Shown in pieces: positions 1 to 6,233 of a stretch of DNA of 6,560 nucleotides. Positions within the stretch are counted from its first letter, which is position 1. Each line of letters opens with the position of its first letter. Both the position numbers and the translations under genes were made by a program. Under the pieces are notes generated by a model. That model worked only from the letters and a program-made list of their open reading frames with translations, made no database searches and was not told the origin of the DNA. This stretch comes from Desulfobacteraceae bacterium (GTDB lineage: Bacteria > Desulfobacterota > DSM-4660 > Desulfatiglandales > Desulfatiglandaceae): NCBI GenBank assembly GCA_030611815.1, contig JAUWPC010000199.1, forward strand, positions 1 to 6,560. The letters are read 5' to 3'.

Positions 1-969
1 AGGGATTTCTGGCGCGTATGCAGCGGGATAAACCAGGAAAGCAGGGAAAGGGTTACCCGGTTTTTGTCAGATGTCCTCAACGTGGAGGAATTCCCCCTGA
101 CAGTGCTTGAGAGGCCAATCGAGAGCGAGACCTGCAAGATCGTGGAAAACAGCTACAGGGCTACTATATTGGCCTTTCTCAATGAATGGTGCCTCTTTGC
201 TGAGACCAACGGGGTTGACATTGTGAAGGTTATCAATGCCATCAAGGTCCGCCCCACGCATAGCAATATCATGTTTCCCGGACCCGGAATAGGGGGTTAC
301 TGTCTTCCCAAGGATGGTGGATTAGGCCTTTGGGCATACAAGCATCTAATGGGATTTGAGAATGACATATTCAAAATTACCCCTGAGGCAATCAACATAA
401 ATGACACAAGGGCCTTACATGCTGCTCAGTTGGTTCGTGACGCCCTGAGAAATATGGGACGTATTGTTGCCGCTTCGCAGATCACTTTGTTAGGGGCTTC
501 TTACCGGGAGGATGTTGGGGATACACGCTACAGCGGATCAGAAATCATTGTTCGAAAACTGACTGAAATGGGGGCCGAGATCAAGGCCCATGATGTCTAC
601 GTGCAACACTGGTGGGAACTTGAAAAACAGGATTCCTACCCGGCAGTGGGCGCAAGTTGGTCCCGGTTTTTCCGCAACCAGGAACACCTCTCTGAGTTTT
701 CTATGACCCCAGATTTGGAAAAGGCATTGGAGGGATCAGATGCTGTCATCTTTGCTGTTCGTCACAAGCCCTACTTAGAACTGACGCCGAAAGATGTGGT
801 CAGGATGGCAGGCGGGCCTTTGGCGGTTGTGGACTGCTTTGGGATCTTGGATGACCGGCAGATCGAAGAGTATTTTGAGCTCGGTTGTGAGGTCAAGGGA
901 ATGGGGCGTGGCCATATAAACAGGATAAAGGACAGGGTCCGCAAGAAATTGTTGATTGTTGATTGTTGA
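1..969 (+). CDS. Nucleotide-sugar dehydrogenase (UDP-glucose/GDP-mannose dehydrogenase family), 5'-truncated by the window edge
   Basis: The frame is open from base 1, so the N-terminal NAD-binding Rossmann domain lies outside the window; 322 codons remain. The family oxidises the C6 hydroxyl of a nucleotide sugar to a uronic acid in two NAD-dependent steps in the cytoplasm, feeding polysaccharide synthesis. Visible family marks, counted from base 1, are a central dimerisation helix with ETCKIVENSYRAT (Lys46 and Asn50 match the conserved active-site Lys and Asn), then PGPGIGGYCLPKD with the catalytic Cys101 (bases 301-303) followed by Lys and Asp. A C-terminal sugar-nucleotide-binding domain follows, with LLGASYREDVGDTRYSGSEI in place of the usual LGLAYKPDVDDTRES, and SDAVIFAVRHKPY. 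The substrate cannot be told from this part. The last six residues (LLIVDC) and the TGA stop are encoded by a heptamer repeat, so the original C-terminus may have been altered. It probably belongs to an upstream polysaccharide cluster and not to the transporter operon. Family call is firm; substrate unknown. Confidence 0.9.
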   Translation, partial: RDFWRVCSGINQESRERVTRFLSDVLNVEEFPLTVLERPIESETCKIVENSYRATILAFLNEWCLFAETNGVDIVKVINAIKVRPTHSNIMFPGPGIGGYCLPKDGGLGLWAYKHLMGFENDIFKITPEAININDTRALHAAQLVRDALRNMGRIVAASQITLLGASYREDVGDTRYSGSEIIVRKLTEMGAEIKAHDVYVQHWWELEKQDSYPAVGASWSRFFRNQEHLSEFSMTPDLEKALEGSDAVIFAVRHKPYLELTPKDVVRMAGGPLAVVDCFGILDDRQIEEYFELGCEVKGMGRGHINRIKDRVRKKLLIVDC

Positions 970-978
970 TTGTCGATT
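951..978 (+). repeat. GTTGATT heptamer tandem array (four units)
   Basis: Three exact GTTGATT units (951-957, 958-964, 965-971) are followed by one variant, GTCGATT (972-978). The array begins inside the dehydrogenase gene and supplies its last five codons and the TGA stop at 967-969. Because seven is not a multiple of three, the array is read in a different frame at each unit, so one reading meets a stop quickly. Confidence 0.9.
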
Positions 979-1044
979 TCCCGTCATTCAATGGTCATTC
1001 GGTTGTTTTTTGGATAGTCAATCCCAAAGGGTTCGGGTATCTTT

Positions 1045-1064
1045 TCAATCATCAATCAACAATC
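1045..1064 (+). repeat. AATCATC/AATCAAC heptamer block, first copy
   Basis: AATCATC (1047-1053), AATCAAC (1054-1060) and a partial AATC (1061-1064). AATCAAC is the reverse complement of the GTTGATT unit at 951-978, so this block is inverted relative to that array. The whole 20 bases 1045-1064 recur exactly at 1133-1152. Bases 954-971 and 1047-1064 are complementary at 16 of 18 positions and could form a long hairpin. Shorter degenerate units, GTCAATA GTCAATT, lie at 1071-1084. Confidence 0.85.
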
Positions 1065-1120
1065 CAAAGGGTCAATAGTCAATTCCAAGGAGTTGCACTT
1101 TGGTGTCTTTCTGGTTTTTC

Positions 1121-1154
1121 AATCGTCAATCATCAATCATCAATCAACAATCAT
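1121..1154 (+). repeat. AATCATC/AATCAAC heptamer block, second copy
   Basis: Units AATCGTC, AATCATC, AATCATC and AATCAAC plus a partial AATCAT run without spacers from 1121 to 1154, ending three bases before the Shine-Dalgarno sequence of the binding-protein gene. It shares an exact 20-base copy (1133-1152) with 1045-1064. The space between the two blocks also looks related: each is preceded by an AATCCCAAAGG-like string (1020-1030 and, degenerate, 1081-1090) and a T-rich tract, which hints at duplication of a larger unit. In this intergenic stretch (970-1167) I see no gene and no convincing promoter. Confidence 0.85.
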
Positions 1155-1156
1155 AG

Positions 1157-1162
1157 AGGAGG
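1157..1162 (+). promoter_or_regulatory. Ribosome binding site for the substrate-binding protein gene
   Basis: A perfect AGGAGG lies five bases before the ATG at 1168. It decides the start: the reading frame is open further upstream, to a TTG at 1093, but that extension is translated heptamer repeat and would bury the signal peptide. Confidence 0.85.
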
Positions 1163-1167
1163 GTGCC

Positions 1168-2286
1168 ATGAAAAGATTATGCTGTTTTTTGTTTGCCTGG
1201 ATTCTATTAACCGGGGTCGTATGGGCAGATTCCATCAAGATCCCTATCGCCGCCCCATTTACGGGCCCATTGGCGTCATTTGGTGAAGGGATGAAGAACG
1301 GAGCGTTATTGAAGGCAGAAGAAATCAATGCTGCTGGCGGCATCAACGGTAAGAATGTGGAAATTGTCTTAGAGGACGAGCTTTGTGATCCTAAGGAGGC
1401 GGCCATGGTTGCCACCAAACTTGCCAATGACCCCAAGGTCTCGGTGGTGGTGGGGCACCTTTGCAGTTCTTCTACCCTTGCGGCCCTCCCCGTTTACAGG
1501 GGAGCGAAACTCCCTGCCATCTCTCCTGCTTCAACCAATGTCAGTATCGGAAAGATGAGCCCTTATTATTTTCGAAATGTTTACAAAGATGACTTTCAGG
1601 GTCTCTTCTTGGCAAAATACGTCAAGACCGTCAAAGGCTACAAAAAGGTAGCGATATTTTATGAGGTCAATGACTACTCAATGGGTTTGATGTTGGCCTT
1701 TATGAAAGAGGCAAAAAAGTTAGGCATCAAAATTTTAGGGACAGAGGCATATACCGCTGATACCACCGATTTCAAGCCGCAACTGACCAAATTTAAGATG
1801 ATGAAACCGGATGCCATATTTATCCCAGGGTACGCGCCACATGAGACGATCATTATCTCCCAGGCAAGGAGTCTTGGCATAAAGAACGTCGCCTTCTTCG
1901 GGGCTGACGGGCTCGATGACGACCTTATGGTAAAGAACCCTGATACAGAAGGTCTTTTTGTTACAACGCCATTTCTTCCGGACAAGGCCGGTCCCCAGGC
2001 TGCAGGCTTTGTTAAGGCCTACAGGAAAAAGTACGGAAAGGATCCCAACTGGTTTGCCGCAAACACCTACGATGCCGTGGGGATTTGCGCTCAGGCAATA
2101 AAGGCGGTAGGCCAGAACAGGGAGAAGATACGCGACTATCTGGCCTCCATTAATTCAAAGGACAAGGCCTATGACGGAGTAGCCGGAAAGACCTATTTTG
2201 ATAAAAACGGAGACTGTCTGAAAGAAGCCTTTGTCAAGAAGATCAAAAACGGCAAGTGGGTGAGCGCTGAGAAGCAATTGCAGTGA
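1168..2286 (+). CDS. livK: Branched-chain amino acid-type ABC transporter, periplasmic substrate-binding protein
   Basis: This 372-residue type I periplasmic binding protein captures a ligand for the LivHMGF importer encoded just downstream. Residues 1-20 form a Sec signal peptide (MKR, hydrophobic core, VWA cleavage before Asp21); there is no lipobox cysteine at the cleavage site. The mature protein starts DSIKIPIAAPFTGPLASFGE, the usual first strand and loop. CDPKEA (Cys73) and GHLCSSST (Cys99) match the disulfide pair and ligand loop of E. coli LivJ/LivK. SPASTN (Ala121, Thr123), PGYAPHE (Tyr222) and FFGADGLDD (Asp247) align with further LivJ ligand contacts; Asp247 replaces the Glu that binds the ligand amino group in LivJ. 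An alpha-amino acid ligand is therefore likely, but side-chain preference cannot be read off. The closing fold (YDGVAGKTYFDKNGDCLKEAFVKKI) is typical. The strong AGGAGG at 1157 and the signal peptide fix the start. LivJ and LivK paralogues cannot be separated; the symbol follows the family name. Confidence 0.93.
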   Translation: MKRLCCFLFAWILLTGVVWADSIKIPIAAPFTGPLASFGEGMKNGALLKAEEINAAGGINGKNVEIVLEDELCDPKEAAMVATKLANDPKVSVVVGHLCSSSTLAALPVYRGAKLPAISPASTNVSIGKMSPYYFRNVYKDDFQGLFLAKYVKTVKGYKKVAIFYEVNDYSMGLMLAFMKEAKKLGIKILGTEAYTADTTDFKPQLTKFKMMKPDAIFIPGYAPHETIIISQARSLGIKNVAFFGADGLDDDLMVKNPDTEGLFVTTPFLPDKAGPQAAGFVKAYRKKYGKDPNWFAANTYDAVGICAQAIKAVGQNREKIRDYLASINSKDKAYDGVAGKTYFDKNGDCLKEAFVKKIKNGKWVSAEKQLQ

Positions 2287-2305
2287 TCGGTGTAAAGCGG
2301 AAATG

Positions 2306-2337
2306 AAGGGCAGGTTGGAGGTCGGCCTGCCCTTTTT
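2306..2337 (+). terminator. Rho-independent terminator or attenuator between binding protein and permease genes
   Basis: AAGGGCAGG (2306-2314) pairs perfectly with CCTGCCCTT (2326-2334) across an 11-base loop and runs into five Ts (2333-2337). It begins 20 bases after the binding-protein stop. Since livH to livF follow in the same direction with no convincing promoter of their own, partial termination is the simplest reading. This would yield more binding protein than membrane complex, as is common in binding-protein-dependent importers. Full termination with a separate promoter in 2340-2407 cannot be excluded. Confidence 0.8.
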
Positions 2338-2407
2338 GCAGAAGTCACTAATTGGGCAATTTGCATATCAAGGTCGTAGTCCTTAGTGCTATCTGAGAGT
2401 CGTTTGT

Positions 2408-2413
2408 AGAGGG
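2408..2413 (+). promoter_or_regulatory. Ribosome binding site deciding the livH start
   Basis: AGAGGG lies four bases before a TTG (2418) and seven before the adjacent in-frame GTG (2421). The spacing and the stronger codon favour GTG; the difference is one residue. Confidence 0.6.
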
Positions 2414-2420
2414 TATCTTG

Positions 2421-3335
2421 GTGGAAAATCTTCTCGATCAATCGAGTCTTTTTCTCCAGCAGTTAGTGAATGGCATAACCTTAGGCGGGGTTTATGCCCT
2501 TATAGCCGTGGGTTACACCATGGTCTACGGGGTCATCCAGCTGATAAATTTCGCCCATGGCGAGATCTATATGTTGGGGGCATTTCTTGCCTATACCATG
2601 GTAACGGTCCTGGGGATCCCTTTTTTTGCTGCATTTATCCTTACTATTTTAGTCTGCGCCTGTTTTGGGGTTATTTTGGACTTTGTCGCATATCGCCCCT
2701 TGCGAAAGGCCCCCCGATTAGCCGCCCTCATCACTGCCATCGGGATGTCCATATTCCTTCAGAACCTGGCCCTTATGATCTGGGGCTCGCAGATCAAGTC
2801 ATATCCCCGGGACATGTTTCCCGCCATCTTTCTTAAGCCGGCATTGAGCATAGGCGAGGTATCAATGACCTGGATTCAGGTCTTTATGCTTTCTATTACT
2901 GTTCTGTTTATGGTTATCCTTCATCTGATCATCCACAAGACTAAGATCGGCACGGCCATGCGTGCCGTATCTCAGGACAAGACGACTTCTGCCCTAATGG
3001 GGATCGGGGTCAACCGGGTGATCGCCTTTACCTTTGCCATAGGTTCTGCAATGGGTGGTATGGCCGGTGCCCTGGTTGGGCTCTATTATAATGCCATCTT
3101 TCCCACCATGGGATACATCGCAGGCATAAAGGCCTTTGCCGCTGCCGTACTTGGAGGGATAGGGAGCGTTCCGGGCGCCATGTTAGGGGGCGGGGTGTTG
3201 GGTATAGCCGAGGTTATGGGGGCCGGCTATATTTCGTCAGAGTACAGGGACGGCATCTCTTACGCAGTTATGATAGCGGTAATACTATTCAAGCCTTCAG
3301 GCCTTATCGGCAGACAGATCGGGGAGAAGGTCTGA
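2421..3335 (+). CDS. livH: Branched-chain amino acid ABC transporter permease LivH
   Basis: This 304-residue inner-membrane permease forms the translocation path with LivM. Family marks are NGITLGGVYALIAVGYTMVYG at the start (from residue 17), INFAHGEIYMLGAF (42-55), the ATPase-coupling loop KIGTAMRAVSQDKTTSALMGI (175-195), and the C-terminal VLGGIGSVPGAMLGGGVLGIAE (243-264). Roughly eight hydrophobic segments are visible, and length and order are normal for the family. The start is set at GTG (2421) by the AGAGGG at 2408. Its TGA stop shares one base with the ATG of livM, so the two permeases are probably translationally coupled and made in equal amounts. A hairpin terminator lies 84 bases upstream, and no clear promoter was found between it and this gene. 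Confidence 0.95.
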   Translation: MENLLDQSSLFLQQLVNGITLGGVYALIAVGYTMVYGVIQLINFAHGEIYMLGAFLAYTMVTVLGIPFFAAFILTILVCACFGVILDFVAYRPLRKAPRLAALITAIGMSIFLQNLALMIWGSQIKSYPRDMFPAIFLKPALSIGEVSMTWIQVFMLSITVLFMVILHLIIHKTKIGTAMRAVSQDKTTSALMGIGVNRVIAFTFAIGSAMGGMAGALVGLYYNAIFPTMGYIAGIKAFAAAVLGGIGSVPGAMLGGGVLGIAEVMGAGYISSEYRDGISYAVMIAVILFKPSGLIGRQIGEKV

Positions 3336-4348
3336 TGCGCTGGCAATTATACAAAAAGGACCCCCGCTTTGTTTTCCTGAGCCTGATTTTCTTAGCCGTT
3401 CTCTTGCCCTGGCTCCCCTTAGGCGCCTCAACCAACTACATCCTCAGGATAATGACCACAGCGGTCCTCTATATGATCCTGGCCTTAGGTTTGAATATTG
3501 TGCCCGGTTTCACAGGTCTCTTAGATTTAGGATATGTTGGCTTCTACGGGATCGGGGCATACACTTCAGGTCTCTTGTCCATCCATTATGATCTAAGTCT
3601 CTGGGTCATCCTCCCGTTGGCCGCACTTAACGGCGCCCTCTGGGGAACCCTGCTGGGCGCTCCTACCCTGCGCCTCACCGGAGATTACTTTGCCATCGTC
3701 ACATTTGGATTTTCCGAACTTGTGGTATTGGTCCTCAGAAACGAACTCTGGCTCACCCGGGGGCCCATGGGCCTTCCCGGTATCCCCCCTCCCTCCATCT
3801 TTGGCCACCCCCTTACTCGTGACTGGGAGTTCTTCTATCTGGTACTTCTCCTTCTAATGATAGTCCTCCTGGTGGTTACACGCCTGCAGGATTCGCGTTT
3901 GGGGCGGGCATGGTTTGCCATACGCGAGGACGAGATTGCGGCCCAGTGCTGTGGTGTCAATTTAATCCGGTACAAGGTCACGGCCTTTGCCATCAGCGCT
4001 TCCATAGGCGCCATGGGCGGGGCCTTTTATGCAAAATGGTTCCAGTTTATTCACCCGGATATGTTTAAGTTTTGGGAATCGATACTAATTCTTTGCCTCA
4101 TCGTCTTTGGGGGGATGGGGAGCATTGCGGGCACCATGTTGGGGGCCTTGATCCTTATCCCTCTGTCCGAAGTCCTGCGGGCAGTGTTGCCCCAGGGCCT
4201 GTTCAGTGCCCGTTATCTAATCTATGGGCTGGTCCTTGTTCTTATGATGCGCTGGCGGCCTGAAGGTCTTGTCCCTTTTGAACGGGCCCAGGCCAAGAAG
4301 GCAAAGCTTCTCCAGGAACGCCTAACGGTTTCAGGGGATGGGGAGTAG
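3335..4348 (+). CDS. livM: Branched-chain amino acid ABC transporter permease LivM
   Basis: This 337-residue inner-membrane permease partners LivH. It shows ALGLNIVPGFTGLLDLGYVG (50-69), the family signature near the first core helices, then LRLTGDYFAIVTFGFSELV (112-130), the RGPMGLPGI loop (142-150), and the ATPase-contacting loop SRLGRAWFAIREDEIAAQCCG (187-207). The C-terminal VFGGMGSIAGTMLGALILIP (257-276) mirrors the one in LivH. The N-terminus has one hydrophobic helix (about 11-30) before the core, as in shorter LivM proteins lacking the long E. coli extension. The C-terminus is a charged cytoplasmic tail (residues 308-337). The ATG overlaps the livH stop by one base (TGATG), and livG begins eight bases after its stop. 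Two adjacent cysteines (205-206) in the coupling loop are a small peculiarity. Confidence 0.95.
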   Translation: MRWQLYKKDPRFVFLSLIFLAVLLPWLPLGASTNYILRIMTTAVLYMILALGLNIVPGFTGLLDLGYVGFYGIGAYTSGLLSIHYDLSLWVILPLAALNGALWGTLLGAPTLRLTGDYFAIVTFGFSELVVLVLRNELWLTRGPMGLPGIPPPSIFGHPLTRDWEFFYLVLLLLMIVLLVVTRLQDSRLGRAWFAIREDEIAAQCCGVNLIRYKVTAFAISASIGAMGGAFYAKWFQFIHPDMFKFWESILILCLIVFGGMGSIAGTMLGALILIPLSEVLRAVLPQGLFSARYLIYGLVLVLMMRWRPEGLVPFERAQAKKAKLLQERLTVSGDGE

Positions 4349-4356
4349 GGATTCCC

Positions 4357-5544
4357 ATGGACACTATCCTCAAAGTCATGAGACTTTCAAAGTCCTTCGG
4401 GGGGCTGACGGCCTTGAGAGAGATAACTCTCGAGGCAAAGCAGGGCCAGATCGTCGGCATCATCGGTCCCAACGGCGCTGGAAAGACCACCCTCTTTAAC
4501 TGCCTCACCAGCCTTTATTATCCCACCGGCGGTCAGATCGAATTCCAGGAAAGGCCGATTGTCCAGGAGGTTTCAGAGACAAAAAAGAGGCTTATCAAGA
4601 GGTGTGCTATGCTCTTCTTTGTCTTAGGCCTGATCTGGGTCCCTCTATTCTGGTCCGTCTTTGTGCCGCACACGTTTTTCAAGGTGGAGGTGGTCCTGTT
4701 AGGCATCTTTATCCTGAGCATACGTCTTCTTTTAGTGCGAGGCCTTGTGAGATTTCAGATCTGGGCATGGGGCCTCATGTTTGTTTTTCTCATATCAGAC
4801 CTCTGGTTTGCATCCTGGTGGTTGACCCATCTGCTCTCACTTGGCCCAATGATAGGGACCGGTATCCCCCTTTACTATTTCACCGTTCCATGGGGCATTA
4901 TCGCAGGACCGTTCAGCATATATCTCATGTTGCAGCTATTCTTACGCAAGGTACGCCAGCTTTACGGGTTCAGATTGGGGCCTGATGCCATCTGTCGCTT
5001 GGGGATGGCCAGAACGTTTCAGAATATCCGTCTTTTTTTCAATTTGAGCGTCTTAGATAATGTTAGGATCGGTTTTCACGTTCAGATGCGCTCCGGGGTC
5101 TTAGGCATCCTTCTCAAAACCCGATCGCAGCGGGATGAAGAGGGGTTGACCACGAAAGAGGCCCTTAAATATCTGCGTTTTGTCGGGCTTGACGGCCGGG
5201 CCTTCGACCTTGCCGGCGCCTTGGCCTATGGGGAGCAGCGCCGCCTGGAGATCGCCCGGGCCCTGGCATCCAACCCGCAACTACTCCTCCTTGACGAACC
5301 GGCAGCAGGGATGAACGCGCAGGAATCATCCGAGTTGATTCGGCTTATCTTCAAGATCCGCGAAAAAGGGATTACCGTGCTGATCATCGAACATGATATG
5401 AAGGTAATGATGAATTTGGCTGATAATATCTATGTCCTTGACTACGGCATGCTCATTGCCGATGGAACGCCCGATGAAATCAAAACCAATCCAAAAGTCA
5501 TAAAGGCCTATTTAGGCGGGGGCACTGCGCATGCTGAGACTTGA
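4357..5544 (+). CDS. livG: LivG-type ABC transporter ATPase with a four-helix membrane insertion
   Basis: This is one of the two ATPases that drive the LivHM permease. All core elements are present: GPNGAGKTT Walker A (37-45, Lys43), the LivG-typical ARTFQNIRLF with the Q-loop Gln222, a signature AYGEQRRLEIARAL (290-303), LLLLDEP Walker B (Asp313, catalytic Glu314), a D-loop-like AAGMN, and switch His346 in VLIIEHDM. The C-terminal DGTPDEIKTNPKVIKAYLG is typical of the family. It is 395 residues long where LivG is about 255. The excess is one in-frame block, residues 69-207, between GGQIEFQERPI and LGPDAICRLGMARTFQ; deleting it leaves about 256 residues of ordinary LivG. The block holds four membrane segments and is described separately. 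The signature serine is Ala290, a mild variation. The ATG lies eight bases after livM, and the gene overlaps livF by 14 bases. Family assignment is firm; the effect of the insert is unknown. Confidence 0.93.
   Translation: MDTILKVMRLSKSFGGLTALREITLEAKQGQIVGIIGPNGAGKTTLFNCLTSLYYPTGGQIEFQERPIVQEVSETKKRLIKRCAMLFFVLGLIWVPLFWSVFVPHTFFKVEVVLLGIFILSIRLLLVRGLVRFQIWAWGLMFVFLISDLWFASWWLTHLLSLGPMIGTGIPLYYFTVPWGIIAGPFSIYLMLQLFLRKVRQLYGFRLGPDAICRLGMARTFQNIRLFFNLSVLDNVRIGFHVQMRSGVLGILLKTRSQRDEEGLTTKEALKYLRFVGLDGRAFDLAGALAYGEQRRLEIARALASNPQLLLLDEPAAGMNAQESSELIRLIFKIREKGITVLIIEHDMKVMMNLADNIYVLDYGMLIADGTPDEIKTNPKVIKAYLGGGTAHAET
4561..4977 (+). other. Membrane-domain insertion inside LivG (residues 69-207)
   Basis: About 139 residues separate the antiparallel beta region that follows Walker A from the helix leading to the Q-loop. 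Four hydrophobic stretches are visible, at about residues 84-103, 110-127, 135-156 and 170-196. The flanks and the middle loop are basic: KKRLIKR (76-82) before the first, R123, R128 and R132 between the second and third, and RKVRQLYGFR (197-206) after the fourth. The loops 104-109 and 157-169 carry little charge. By the positive-inside rule both ends and the middle loop face the cytoplasm, so the two halves of the ATPase stay on the correct side. The block is rich in Trp (eight residues). There are no stops or frameshifts, and base composition resembles its surroundings. I do not recognise it as a known domain. Exact edges are uncertain by a few residues. Confidence 0.85.
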
Positions 5545-6232
5545 AGACGTTGACAGTTACTACAGGAAGATACACGCCCTCAAAGGGGTCTCCCTAAGGG
5601 TTCGGGAGAGGAGCATATGTTGTCTTATAGGGGCGAACGGGGCCGGCAAGTCGACCACGTTGATGGCTATCAGCGGGATTCAGCCGATCTCCTCCGGCAC
5701 TATCAAGTTTGGAGGGGACCCTATTCAGAAGTTGGCTCCGGAAGAGATCGTACGGCGAGGGGTGGTTCAGGTTCCCGAGGGGCGCCGGATCTTCCCTGAT
5801 CTGACCGTGAAGGAGAATCTGGTGTTAGGGGCATACCTCAGGAAGGAGAAGAGGAAAGTTGCCGAATCAATGGAGAATTCCTTTGAGCTCTTTCCGATTC
5901 TAAAAGAGAGGCGCGAGCAGATGGGCGGGACACTCTCTGGGGGTGAGCAGCAGATGCTTGCAATTGCGAGGGGATTGATGGGAACACCCCGTCTCCTTCT
6001 ATTGGATGAACCCTCCTTAGGTCTTGCCCCCATTGTGGTGGAGCAGATTATGGGGATCATTAGGAGAATAAGAGATGACGGGGTGACCATACTCCTTGTA
6101 GAACAGAATGCCCAGGCCGCCTTAGAGTTGGGGGATTATGGCTATGTTATCGAGACAGGACAGGTTGTGCTTGAGGATAAAGCGCGAGCCCTGCTCGAAA
6201 ACCCAAGGGTGAAGGAGGCTTATCTGGGTTGA
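5531..6232 (+). CDS. livF: Branched-chain amino acid ABC transporter ATPase LivF
   Basis: This 233-residue second ATPase of the importer, of normal family length, is expected to pair with LivG beneath LivHM. Motifs are GANGAGKST Walker A (34-42, Lys40), the LivF-specific VVQVPEGRRIFPDLTVKENL (78-97) in the Q-loop region, the signature TLSGGEQQMLAIARGLM (134-150), Walker B LLLLDEP (Asp159, Glu160) with SLGLAP, and ILLVEQN (187-193). In the last, Gln192 stands where most ABC ATPases have the switch histidine; this is usual for LivF and not a defect. The ATG lies 14 bases inside the end of livG with a G-rich sequence (5518-5522) eight bases before it, so translation is likely coupled. It has no membrane insertion, which makes the ATPase pair asymmetric. 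No hairpin terminator follows; a heptamer array starts two bases after the stop. Confidence 0.96.
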   Translation: MLRLEDVDSYYRKIHALKGVSLRVRERSICCLIGANGAGKSTTLMAISGIQPISSGTIKFGGDPIQKLAPEEIVRRGVVQVPEGRRIFPDLTVKENLVLGAYLRKEKRKVAESMENSFELFPILKERREQMGGTLSGGEQQMLAIARGLMGTPRLLLLDEPSLGLAPIVVEQIMGIIRRIRDDGVTILLVEQNAQAALELGDYGYVIETGQVVLEDKARALLENPRVKEAYLG

Positions 6233-6233
6233 G

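Noticed and set aside
64..66. TTG as the start of the dehydrogenase gene
   Set aside because: The frame is open back to base 1 and the upstream codons read as family-like protein (GINQESRERVTRFL), so the gene is cut by the window and does not start here.
1093..1121. Sigma-70 promoter for the binding-protein gene (TTGCAC at 1093)
   Set aside because: At 17 bases distance the -10 position reads TTTTCA, which is not convincing.
951..1154. CRISPR array
   Set aside because: The units are seven bases with no unique spacers, unlike CRISPR repeats of 23-50 bases.
1093..1167. N-terminal extension of the binding protein from TTG at 1093
   Set aside because: It translates heptamer repeat, lacks a ribosome binding site, and would place 25 residues before a clear signal peptide; ATG 1168 has a perfect AGGAGG.
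2346..2388. Inverted repeat CACTAA/TTAGTG upstream of livH
   Set aside because: Only six AT-rich base pairs with a long loop; likely chance.
2361..2392. Sigma-70 promoter for livH (TTGCAT followed by TGCTAT or TAGTGC)
   Set aside because: The -35-like hexamer is fair but the -10 candidates match TATAAT poorly at acceptable spacing, so it is not reported as a feature.
4561..4977. livG insert as an assembly chimera or an inserted mobile element
   Set aside because: No inverted or direct repeats bound it, the frame is kept on both sides, composition matches the surroundings, and membrane topology is consistent. It remains worth a read-mapping check.
4602..4985. A separate + strand gene in another frame across the livG insert
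   Set aside because: The livG frame is continuous through the region and encodes coherent membrane helices with the right charge pattern. The other frame gives a Cys-, His- and Pro-rich product with no recognisable features, as expected of a shadow frame.
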